From: Dyadobacter fanqingshengii
GTDB lineage: Bacteria > Bacteroidota > Bacteroidia > Cytophagales > Spirosomataceae
Length of the DNA stretch: 64,000 nt
Direction: 5' to 3'
NCBI RefSeq assembly: GCF_023822005.2
Contig: NZ_CP098806.1
Coordinates: forward strand, 496,001-560,000
Both the position numbers and the translations under genes were made by a program. Shown piece by piece: positions 44,678 through 52,175 of the stretch. A model generated the notes under the pieces. The model was given only the letters and a program-made list of their open reading frames with translations, did not search any database and was not told where the DNA came from. Every line of letters begins with the position of its first letter. The stretch's first letter is position 1.

Positions 44678-45809
44678 GACGTACGATTGCGGCATTATTG
44701 GCGGGGGGCTAGCCGGTCTTTGCCTTGCTATCCAGCTTGCGGATCGGGGCGTTTCAGTTGTTTTGTTTGAGAAAAATCAGTTTCCTTTTCACAAAGTTTG
44801 TGGTGAATACATTTCCCTGGAGAGCTGGGATTTTCTCAAAAGTCTTGCTCTGGATCTGGATGCGCTCAGCTTGCCTGTCATTACCAACCTCGGGATCAGT
44901 TCCGAAAAAGGTTTTATGCTCGAACATAAACTGCAAATGGGAGGGTTTGGCATCAGCAGGTTTAGCCTGGATCACACGCTTGCTCGCATTGCGTCTTCAA
45001 AAGGCGTCGACATTCGGGAGCATTGCCGGGTTAATGGTTTGCAAAACAATGGTCAGGAAGGTTTCGAGGTTAAAACAGGCCTTGGGAATTTTCATGTAAA
45101 GATCCTTTGCGGCAGTTACGGCAAATACATGCCGCAATTTTTATCGCCCGAAGTGTCACAGGAAATGGCGGCCGAAGCTGGCAATGAAAACAATTACATC
45201 GGTGTTAAATATCACATCAAAACAGATCTGTCTCCTAACCGCATTGAGCTTCACAATTTCAAAGACGGCTATTGCGGAGTTTCGAAAGTAGATCAGGACT
45301 GGCATTGTTTATGTTACCTAACGACGTCCCGCAACTTGCAGGAGAACGGAAAGGACATCAAAGCAATGGAGGCAAATGTGCTGCAAAAAAATCCTTTTTT
45401 GAAAAACTACTTCTCTCGTGCTGACTTCATTAACCCCAATCCGCTCGTCATCAGCAATGTGCATTTCTCCAAAAAACAGACTCAGACAGACGGCGTTTTC
45501 CTGCTTGGTGACGCGGCCGGATCCATTACGCCGCTATGTGGCAATGGCATGAGCATGGGCATGCGCGCCTCGAAAATTTTGGCTGGTGAGTTGATTCATT
45601 ATTTCGAGAAAAAGCAGACGAAGGAAGCGACTGCGGCAAACTATAAAACAGCCTGGGACAATGCTTTCGCTCGTAGGATCACCGCAGGTTATTATTTGCA
45701 GGGTTTGTTTGGAAAAAGAAACGCTACAGACTTGGCTTTGAAGACCTTGGACAAATTGCCAAGGCTCACCAACAAGCTGGTTTCCCTAACGCACGGAGAC
45801 CGTTTCTAA
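44661..45809 (+). CDS. FAD-dependent oxidoreductase, geranylgeranyl-reductase-like
   Basis: 382 residues. The Rossmann start is CGIIGGGLAGLCLAIQLADR, followed by FEKNQFPFHKVCGEYIS, typical of the geranylgeranyl reductase/PHBH group. The second FAD motif is LLGDAAGSITPLCGNGMSMGM. The family either saturates prenyl chains or hydroxylates aromatic rings. As third gene of the PKS operon it may oxidise the ring or reduce the prenyl tail. Its end overlaps the end of crtY on the other strand by 24 bases. Confidence 0.9.
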   Translation: METQAKTYDCGIIGGGLAGLCLAIQLADRGVSVVLFEKNQFPFHKVCGEYISLESWDFLKSLALDLDALSLPVITNLGISSEKGFMLEHKLQMGGFGISRFSLDHTLARIASSKGVDIREHCRVNGLQNNGQEGFEVKTGLGNFHVKILCGSYGKYMPQFLSPEVSQEMAAEAGNENNYIGVKYHIKTDLSPNRIELHNFKDGYCGVSKVDQDWHCLCYLTTSRNLQENGKDIKAMEANVLQKNPFLKNYFSRADFINPNPLVISNVHFSKKQTQTDGVFLLGDAAGSITPLCGNGMSMGMRASKILAGELIHYFEKKQTKEATAANYKTAWDNAFARRITAGYYLQGLFGKRNATDLALKTLDKLPRLTNKLVSLTHGDRF

Positions 45810-46511
45810 GTTTTCCTTCTCAGGAACGGGGTATTTGGCCAGCAGATATTCAAACAAAAAAGTGTTCAGCAGCAGCATTAACATGCCGTAAAAAATGTCT
45901 TCAAACGGAATCGTAAAGATCCTTACGCCAATGTTTTCAGCATTATTATACCAAACAACCGGCTCGTCAAGCCCCGAGCCGGTGAGAATCCCGTTTACAA
46001 TGAAGAATGGGATCAGCAAAAACATGTGAGAGAAATAAAACAGGCTCAGCCACTTAGCTTTTACAATAAATTTTAGAAACAACAAAAACCCGACCAAACC
46101 GACCGCCGTCCACGATGTATAATAGCGGTCGTAATAAGTCACACCCATTGCGATGGTAAAGCACAGGAATATGGCGGTGATAAGGTTTTCATTTTTTATG
46201 CGGTAATCCGTTCCGAAGTAAATACGGAAGCAGTAATAAGTGAAAAGGCAAGCATACGGAATGCAGATGAAGAACAGGATTTCTTCAATGGGAAGGCCAA
46301 ACAAGTAACTGCCTACCAAATATTTAGGCGTAAAACCCCATACGCCGATTTTTGTAAAATAACTATCCCAGATCACGAAAGGGGTTAGCGAAAGTAAAAT
46401 AGCAGGCCAAAGCAAATGCCACCTTTTGTTAAGCTGAATTTTGGGATGAAATGAAAATAGCACCGGGACGGCAATGGCTCCCAGGTCGACAAGCAGATAG
46501 AGAAAATTCAT
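45786..46511 (-). CDS. crtY: Lycopene beta-cyclase, CrtYcd-type membrane protein
   Basis: 241 residues with about seven membrane helices. It carries two copies of the cyclase-domain motif: GLPIEEILFF in the first half and TIPFEDIFYG in the second, so it is a fused form of the CrtYc/CrtYd heterodimer. It turns lycopene into beta-carotene. Last gene of the carotenoid operon; its start overlaps the crtZ stop by 4 bases. Confidence 0.9.
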   Translation of the reverse strand: MNFLYLLVDLGAIAVPVLFSFHPKIQLNKRWHLLWPAILLSLTPFVIWDSYFTKIGVWGFTPKYLVGSYLFGLPIEEILFFICIPYACLFTYYCFRIYFGTDYRIKNENLITAIFLCFTIAMGVTYYDRYYTSWTAVGLVGFLLFLKFIVKAKWLSLFYFSHMFLLIPFFIVNGILTGSGLDEPVVWYNNAENIGVRIFTIPFEDIFYGMLMLLLNTFLFEYLLAKYPVPEKENLETVSVR

Positions 46512-46981
46512 TTGGCAGCCGCGTTTTTAGCTTCCCTGAAATATCTCAAAGGCACCCAAAGCATGCCAAAACATTCTCCCTGATGCTTTCCAAGATGCTT
46601 ATGGTGCATTTTGTGCGCCCGGCGAATTGCCTTCAAATAAACAGAATCGGTGTTGCGGAACATTTTGAAGCGCTGATGAATGAAGATGTCATGCACCAGA
46701 AAATAGGTGAAACCGTAAATCGTGATCCCCAATCCAATCCAGAAGAAAAAGTTGAATCCCTGATTCACTCCAAACAAAAGGCAGAGAATTCCGGGCGTAG
46801 CGAAGATCGCGAAGAAATAGTCATTTTTTTCGAAGAAATCACCGTCGTCACGCTGGTGGTGATCGTGGTGCAAAAACCATAATGCGCCGTGCATCAGGTA
46901 TTTATGTGCCAGCCACGCCACACATTCCATTCCAATAAATGCGGCCAGTACGATTAATGTATTTACTATCCAGGGACTCAT
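46508..46981 (-). CDS. crtZ: Beta-carotene 3-hydroxylase
   Basis: 157 residues, a membrane di-iron hydroxylase of the fatty-acid hydroxylase family. His boxes are HKYLMH, HHDHH and HKMHHKHLGKHQGE. It adds 3-hydroxy groups to beta-carotene, giving zeaxanthin, the usual end product of such Cytophagales clusters. No ketolase is in the window. Confidence 0.93.
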   Translation of the reverse strand: MSPWIVNTLIVLAAFIGMECVAWLAHKYLMHGALWFLHHDHHQRDDGDFFEKNDYFFAIFATPGILCLLFGVNQGFNFFFWIGLGITIYGFTYFLVHDIFIHQRFKMFRNTDSVYLKAIRRAHKMHHKHLGKHQGECFGMLWVPLRYFREAKNAAAK

Positions 46982-47020
46982 TGTTAATCAGGCTGTCAGC
47001 TTTCGGCTTTCGGCCGTCAG

Positions 47021-47542
47021 CTATTGTTTTGGTTTTATTTTGTCGGCTACTTCTGAGAAGCATATTTTGAACCACTCAGTGTAAGCATCGGGATTCTGCT
47101 GCATATCTGCCTTGATATCAGCCGGTTTCATGTATTTATAATCATTTGCCTCACTCACATTAATGTTGGGTTTGGCATCGGAAACGCCCCAGAAAACGTG
47201 ATCAAGTTCATTCTCTGTAAGGCCGTTTTCCAGGTTAACGTGATATTGAAATGTGAAAAGGAATTGCAGGTCAGCCGTGATCCCCATTTCTTCCGAAAGC
47301 CTTCTCACCGCTCCGTGATGGGCAGATTCGTCGGGAAGCGGGTGGCTGCAGCAAGTGTTTGACCAGAGTCCTTCTGAGTGATATTTCCCGAAAGCCCGCT
47401 GCTGCAAAAGCATTTCTCCTCTTGAATTATAAATAAAAACAGAAAATGCACGATGCAGAACACCTTTCTGATGCGCTTCCAACTTGGGCATCAGGCCAAT
47501 TTCCATATCATCTTCGTTCACCAGCACAACTTGATCAGTCAT
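47021..47542 (-). CDS. idi: Isopentenyl-diphosphate delta-isomerase, type 1
   Basis: 173 residues of the Nudix fold. The active-site Cys is in NTCCSHPLPDES and the metal-binding Glu/His segment includes RRLSEEMGIT and ELDHVFWG. It balances IPP and DMAPP for carotenoid precursors. It lies between crtB and crtZ with gaps of 73 and 39 bases. No geranylgeranyl diphosphate synthase (crtE) is in the window. Confidence 0.94.
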   Translation of the reverse strand: MTDQVVLVNEDDMEIGLMPKLEAHQKGVLHRAFSVFIYNSRGEMLLQQRAFGKYHSEGLWSNTCCSHPLPDESAHHGAVRRLSEEMGITADLQFLFTFQYHVNLENGLTENELDHVFWGVSDAKPNINVSEANDYKYMKPADIKADMQQNPDAYTEWFKICFSEVADKIKPKQ

Positions 47543-47615
47543 AAAAATCGGAATTTATGTTTCACGGGCCAACAGTTCAATTATTCAGCGCCTTTTAATG
47601 TCTAACAAAAAAACG

Positions 47616-48452
47616 TCATAAAAGGTCGAACTGATGCCTTACTAACGAACGAAACATGAGTCCTACTTTATCATAATCCGGAATTCTGATGCGTGCATTC
47701 ATTACTTTCTCTGGCGGGGTCTCTTTAATACGCAAAAAAAGCTTATTGTAATAATAGTAAGCGAGATAAACGCCACGCCGCGCGCCACTCGGGAGCCGCT
47801 TAATGCCGATTAATGCCTGTTCAAAGTCTTCTTCAATTTCTTGCTGGATCTTCTCTTTCTCTTTATAGGAGAAATGGTCGAAGTTCACTCCAGGGAAATA
47901 GGTGCGGCCTAGATCAACATAATCAGCTTTCAGATCTCGCAAGAAATTCACCTTCTGGAATGCTGCACCTAGCTTCATCGCAAAGGGTTTAAGCTCATCG
48001 AACTGCTGCTGATTTCCCTCTGTAAAAACTCTCAGGCACATTAAGCCGACAACTTCCGCAGAACCAAGAATGTATTCGGAATAGGAATCCGGATTGTGTT
48101 CCTTTTTCATCAGGTCCATTTCCATGCTTTTTAAAAAAGTGTCAATGAGCTCCCATTCAATGTTATAGGCATGCACAACATGCTGGAAACTGTTCAGGAT
48201 CGGGTTAATGCTGATTTTGTGCCGAAGCGCTTCTACGGTGTCCTGACGGATTTTATCCATCATAAATTCCTTATCGTAGTCATGAAAACTGTCTACAATT
48301 TCGTCTGCGAGCCTTACAAACCCGTAAATTCCATAAATCGGCGCACGTAACGATGGTTTCAAAAAATAAATGCCAAGCGAAAACGACGTACTATATAATT
48401 GTGTGGTTGTTTTGCTGCATGAGGCGGAAAGATTGTCGAATAAGCTCTTCAT
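47616..48452 (-). CDS. crtB: Phytoene synthase
   Basis: 278 residues of the squalene/phytoene synthase family. The first Asp-rich motif is RLADEIVDSFHD, the second NFLRDLKADYVDLGRTYFP. It joins two geranylgeranyl diphosphates to phytoene. Its start overlaps the crtI stop by 4 bases. Confidence 0.95.
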   Translation of the reverse strand: MKSLFDNLSASCSKTTTQLYSTSFSLGIYFLKPSLRAPIYGIYGFVRLADEIVDSFHDYDKEFMMDKIRQDTVEALRHKISINPILNSFQHVVHAYNIEWELIDTFLKSMEMDLMKKEHNPDSYSEYILGSAEVVGLMCLRVFTEGNQQQFDELKPFAMKLGAAFQKVNFLRDLKADYVDLGRTYFPGVNFDHFSYKEKEKIQQEIEEDFEQALIGIKRLPSGARRGVYLAYYYYNKLFLRIKETPPEKVMNARIRIPDYDKVGLMFRSLVRHQFDLL

Positions 48453-49957
48453 GACTTAGTATTTAGGTATTTTTGAAGTTCAGTGGCTGCAATGCGGCCC
48501 GAAATGATCGAAGGTGGAACTCCGGGTCCTGGGACAGTCAGCTGGCCAGCATAAAACAGGTTTCTGACCTTACTGCTTTTAAGTTTTGGCTTAAAAATAG
48601 CAGTCTGCATCAGCGTGTTAGCAAGTCCGTAAGCGTTTCCTTTAAAGGCATTATAGTCGCTGATGAAATCAGAAACGGAGTAACTTTTTTTAAAAACTAC
48701 ATGACTTCTGATATTTTCACCGGCAAATTTTTCGAGCCTTTCCATAAGTACGTTGAAATAGGTTTCACGGATTACGTCGGGATCAGCCAGGCCGATGGCA
48801 ATGGGCATCAAGACGAATAAATTTTCGCTCCCCTCAGGTGCAACGGAAGGATCAGTTTTAGAAGGGCAGCAAACGTAGAACAGCGGGCTTTTGGGCCATT
48901 TCTTGTCTTTATAAATCTCAACGGCGTGTTGGTCAAAATTTTCATCGAAGAATAAATTATGGTGCCGAAGCTTATCGATCTTTTTATTTACACCCAAATA
49001 AAAGAGCAGGCAAGAAGGCGCAAATGTTCTGTTTTCCCAGTAATCTTCGTCGTAGGTGCGATAATTTTCATCCAGCAAATGCTGTTCAATGTGATGATAA
49101 TCAGCACTTCCAATCACAGCGTCTGTTTTGATACTGCTGTTTTTGGTATGTAAATGGCTGATGCTACCAGAGGTTATGTCAAACTTTTCAATATTTTGAG
49201 CTGTTAAAACTGAAACACCGGCGTCTTCTGCTATTTTTTTAAAGGACTCGGCAACTTTCCCGAAACCGCCCATGGGATAAAACGTCCCTTGTTTCAAGCC
49301 AGCAAAATTCATCAGACTATAAAGGGCAGGAGTGTCTTTCGGCATAGCGCCCAGGAAAAGAACCGGAAATTCGATCAATGCGAGCAGCCGCGGATCTTTG
49401 AAATATTGTCTAACGTGCTTGCTGAACGAGGTGAAAAGTTGCAGTTTCAATGCGTCTTTAAACAATTTGAAACTAAAAAACTCTGTAACCGAATGCCCTG
49501 GCTTGTAAACCATGTCATTCATGCCGACCATATATTTGAATTCTCCTTCCGCAATAAATTTTCTCAACTTCGCCCCGCTTCCCGTCTCAATGCTTTCAAA
49601 AAGTGCGCAAACCGCATCATAATCAGCCGGGATGTCCATTACCTCGTTTTCGAAAATGACGGCGAATCCCGGGTCGAGTTTTTTCAGTTCGTAAAAGTCG
49701 GAAGTGGTTTTGCCAAAGAGCGCAAAAAAGCTGTCGTAAACATCCGGCATCCAATACCAACTCGGGCCCATATCAAACAGGAACCCATCTTGTGAAAACG
49801 TCCTTGCCCGGCCTCCTATGCCGGTATTTTTTTCAAAAACCGTAACCTTATTTCCGCTTTCGGCCAGCACAGAAGCCGCAGCCAGCCCTGCAAAACCCGC
49901 ACCTATAACTGCAACTTCATGTGATTTACCAGATTTTGTTCTGCTTCGGTTATGCAT
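48449..49957 (-). CDS. crtI: Phytoene desaturase
   Basis: 502 residues. FAD-binding Rossmann motif VIGAGFAGLAAASVLAESG followed by FEKNTGIGGRA near the start, and the CrtI C-terminal FAD motif (YAGQLTVPGPGVPPSIISG). It makes lycopene from phytoene by four desaturations. First enzyme gene of the operon; its start overlaps the regulator stop by 8 bases. Confidence 0.95.
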   Translation of the reverse strand: MHNRSRTKSGKSHEVAVIGAGFAGLAAASVLAESGNKVTVFEKNTGIGGRARTFSQDGFLFDMGPSWYWMPDVYDSFFALFGKTTSDFYELKKLDPGFAVIFENEVMDIPADYDAVCALFESIETGSGAKLRKFIAEGEFKYMVGMNDMVYKPGHSVTEFFSFKLFKDALKLQLFTSFSKHVRQYFKDPRLLALIEFPVLFLGAMPKDTPALYSLMNFAGLKQGTFYPMGGFGKVAESFKKIAEDAGVSVLTAQNIEKFDITSGSISHLHTKNSSIKTDAVIGSADYHHIEQHLLDENYRTYDEDYWENRTFAPSCLLFYLGVNKKIDKLRHHNLFFDENFDQHAVEIYKDKKWPKSPLFYVCCPSKTDPSVAPEGSENLFVLMPIAIGLADPDVIRETYFNVLMERLEKFAGENIRSHVVFKKSYSVSDFISDYNAFKGNAYGLANTLMQTAIFKPKLKSSKVRNLFYAGQLTVPGPGVPPSIISGRIAATELQKYLNTKS

Positions 49958-50846
49958 TTGAAGTGTTTAGAATTCCTGTCAGATTTTCAATTGTCTCAAT
50001 TAAGATAACCCCTTTTTTGGTGGCAATTTCCTTTGTTTTTTCGTCCCCACCCGAGATGCAGACGTTCACATCAGGGAAACTTGTTTTAAGGCCTCCCAGA
50101 AGCGTTTCTGCTTGATTATCAAAAGGATTACTTGTAAAAAACGAGTAAGTGTGCGTTGGCTTGCAATTCGAAATAACCGCTGAAAGGTCCCGGAAAGGAA
50201 CCCTTGCTCCGAGATATATAACGTCCTTGCCAAGTTGCTTTATTAAATAGTATGCAAACAGCAACCCGATCTCATGGTCTTCTTCCTCGTTCAGAAAAAG
50301 GATCCATTTCTGATCTGGATTTTCGCCCAGGGGCAAGGCATCAATCGCCGAGAAAAGCTTTTGCCGGATCAGGTTTGACAAAAAGTGTTCCTGCGATGGA
50401 AGCAGGTCATCCTTTACCCACATCAGGCCCGTTCTGACAAGCAACGGATAAAGGATTTTTAAATAGGTCTTCTTCAATCCGAGCCTTTTTACAGCATTAG
50501 CGAAAAGCTCGTTAAACATCACAACATTATATGTGGTGATGGCTATCAAAGCCTGATTGATAATCGCCTCCACATGCACGTCCCCCTGAAACGACTCATT
50601 AATGATCTTGTCGATCTCCACCGCCATTTCGGATTTCGACAGCTTGCCGATGTGAGAAATTTTCATTCCCCTGTCTAGTAACGTGCAGACATTCAGGAGC
50701 TTTTTGACCTGGTCATCATTGTAAAAGCGAATGTTCGTATCCGTCCGCTCAGGTTCGAGCAACCCATAACGCTGCTCCCACATGCGAATCGTGTGCGCTT
50801 TCATGCTGCTGATTCTTTCCAGGTCCTTGATAGAGTACGACGACAT
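49950..50846 (-). CDS. MerR-type regulator with B12-binding domain, CarH/LitR-like photoreceptor
   Basis: 298 residues. MerR helix-turn-helix at residues 1-70 (SIKDLERISSMKAHTIRMWE, RYGLLEP). The C-terminal half has the helical cap and cobalamin-binding fold. The CarH photoreceptor signature W-x9-EH is exact: Trp143, Glu153, His154. The lower cobalt ligand site is EDHEIG (His191), where the usual DxHxxG motif has Glu for Asp. CarH tetramers repress carotenoid genes in the dark and fall apart in light (family knowledge). As first gene of the crt operon it should repress it and itself. Confidence 0.9.
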   Translation of the reverse strand: MSSYSIKDLERISSMKAHTIRMWEQRYGLLEPERTDTNIRFYNDDQVKKLLNVCTLLDRGMKISHIGKLSKSEMAVEIDKIINESFQGDVHVEAIINQALIAITTYNVVMFNELFANAVKRLGLKKTYLKILYPLLVRTGLMWVKDDLLPSQEHFLSNLIRQKLFSAIDALPLGENPDQKWILFLNEEEDHEIGLLFAYYLIKQLGKDVIYLGARVPFRDLSAVISNCKPTHTYSFFTSNPFDNQAETLLGGLKTSFPDVNVCISGGDEKTKEIATKKGVILIETIENLTGILNTSNA

Positions 50847-50876
50847 TCTGTTTAATTTTTTTCAAAAATAGTTAAA

Positions 50877-50945
50877 CAAAATTATTTTAGCGATTATTTG
50901 TAGGAAAATAAAAAAATGCTGCTACTTTTGATATTATTAATATCA
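50877..50945. promoter_or_regulatory. Divergent promoters of the carotenoid operon and the XRE/S24 gene, with palindrome
   Basis: On the minus strand TAATTTTG (50877-50884) fits the TAnnTTTG -7 box for the carH/crt operon, 31 bases before its start codon; no clear -33 box is seen. On the plus strand TACTTTTG (50923-50930) with TTTG at 50897-50900 (22 bases apart) fits a promoter for the XRE gene. A perfect 17-bp palindrome (50929-50945, arms TGATATTA and TAATATCA) overlaps the end of the plus-strand -7 box. It could be the operator of either regulator. Confidence 0.6.
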
Positions 50946-50976
50946 TATGTTTGATTTATAAAATATCATTCACGTT

Positions 50977-51795
50977 ATGGGAAGTCAGGAAATTTTTTGG
51001 CCGGTGAACATCAGGTTCCTTCGTTTACGCCTTAAACTGAGCCAGGAGGCACTTGCGGAGCGTCTGGGAATCACGAGAGTGAAGTTAAATGCACATGAAA
51101 GTGGTCGCACAGCCAATCCGACAATTGATGACCTGATCCACTTTTCGGAGTTTTTCAGGATGAGCATTGATAGTTTGCTTAAAATTGACCTGAGCAAGCT
51201 TTCGGAACAAAAAGTGAAGGACCTGGAACAGGGCAGCGAGCTGTTTATGAAGGGTAATAACATCCGCGTACTTGCCATCACGGTGGATCGGGAGGAAAAA
51301 GAGAACATTGAATATGTTCCTGTGCAAGCCAAAGCCGGGTACCGCTCCGGTTATAGCGACCCTGAGTTTCTGGCAACATTGCCACGATTCAGCCTGCCTA
51401 CGCTTCCTAAAAACGGCACATTCAGAATGTTTCCGACCGTGGGTGACTCCATGCTGCCGGTTCCGGAGGGTGCCGACATCATAACGAGATATGTTCAGGA
51501 CTGGACTACGATCCGTCCGGAGACACCATGTATTGTCATTTTAAAAGGTGATCAGGACTTTGTGTTCAAACAAGTGACCATTAATAAGGACGGGACAATG
51601 CTTTTGCAATCCTTCAACAAACAATACTTCGCCTACACCGTCCCCCTTTCAGAGGTGATTGAGCTTTGGGAATATTATAGCTTCCATAGCAAGGCACTTC
51701 CCGAACCACAAACGGATATGCAGCAATTAATGAAAATGCTGCAGGAGATGCAGAATGAGATCAAGGAAATTAAGGGGAAACCGGCATCCAAATAA
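50977..51795 (+). CDS. XRE-type regulator with LexA-like S24 peptidase domain
   Basis: 272 residues. Helix-turn-helix at 12-65 (LSQEALAERLGITRVKLNAHE). The C-terminal part is an S24 self-cleavage domain: Ser158 (VGDSMLP) and Lys198 (FVFKQV) as catalytic dyad, and an Ala120-Gly121 pair (VQAKAGYRSG) at the place of the LexA cleavage site. A short acidic coiled tail follows. It resembles LexA/CI-like repressors that cut themselves after DNA damage or other signals. It is divergent from the carotenoid operon. Confidence 0.9.
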   Translation: MGSQEIFWPVNIRFLRLRLKLSQEALAERLGITRVKLNAHESGRTANPTIDDLIHFSEFFRMSIDSLLKIDLSKLSEQKVKDLEQGSELFMKGNNIRVLAITVDREEKENIEYVPVQAKAGYRSGYSDPEFLATLPRFSLPTLPKNGTFRMFPTVGDSMLPVPEGADIITRYVQDWTTIRPETPCIVILKGDQDFVFKQVTINKDGTMLLQSFNKQYFAYTVPLSEVIELWEYYSFHSKALPEPQTDMQQLMKMLQEMQNEIKEIKGKPASK

Positions 51796-52175
51796 TTGGA
51801 TAATGTCCATACGTCGATAATTGGGCATTTTTGAGCAAGGGCGATCCAGCAAAGGGACAATTACAATGTTAAAATTGGATTAAAGCCCTAAACAAAACGC
51901 TCATCGAAGCACTTCTAGACCTGGGTGGAATGTTTGCGGTTGGATTGAGGGCAGTGATGTAGAACAAAAATATCCGGGCAAAAAAATAAATAGTAAATCA
52001 ATTCAATATAGTTAATAATGATTGTGGGAATATATCGGTAAAGTGCAATTTTCATTTTTGTGAAAACCCCGAAATTGCCAGATATCACCCCATGCATTCG
52101 CTGACTGGTCACAAAAAGAATTACAAACTTTTGGCTGTCCTCTACTTTCGTTGAGTAATAAAAAGTAACTCAACA
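51796..52175. other. Intergenic region without recognisable gene
   Basis: 380 bases. I see no ORF with coding character, no clear terminator and no strong palindrome. It is AT-rich near 51970-52050, where a promoter for the next gene may lie. Confidence 0.5.

Noticed and set aside
46451..46882. Plus-strand frame of 143 codons
   Set aside because: It lies opposite crtZ and the crtY start, has no coding pattern of its own and is explained by the codon structure of those genes.
49289..49795. Plus-strand frame of 168 codons
   Set aside because: Entirely opposite crtI, which has full family motifs. It is a shadow frame.
51796..52175. Short direct repeat ATAATTGG near 51795-51820
   Set aside because: Only eight bases and two copies; not enough to call a site.
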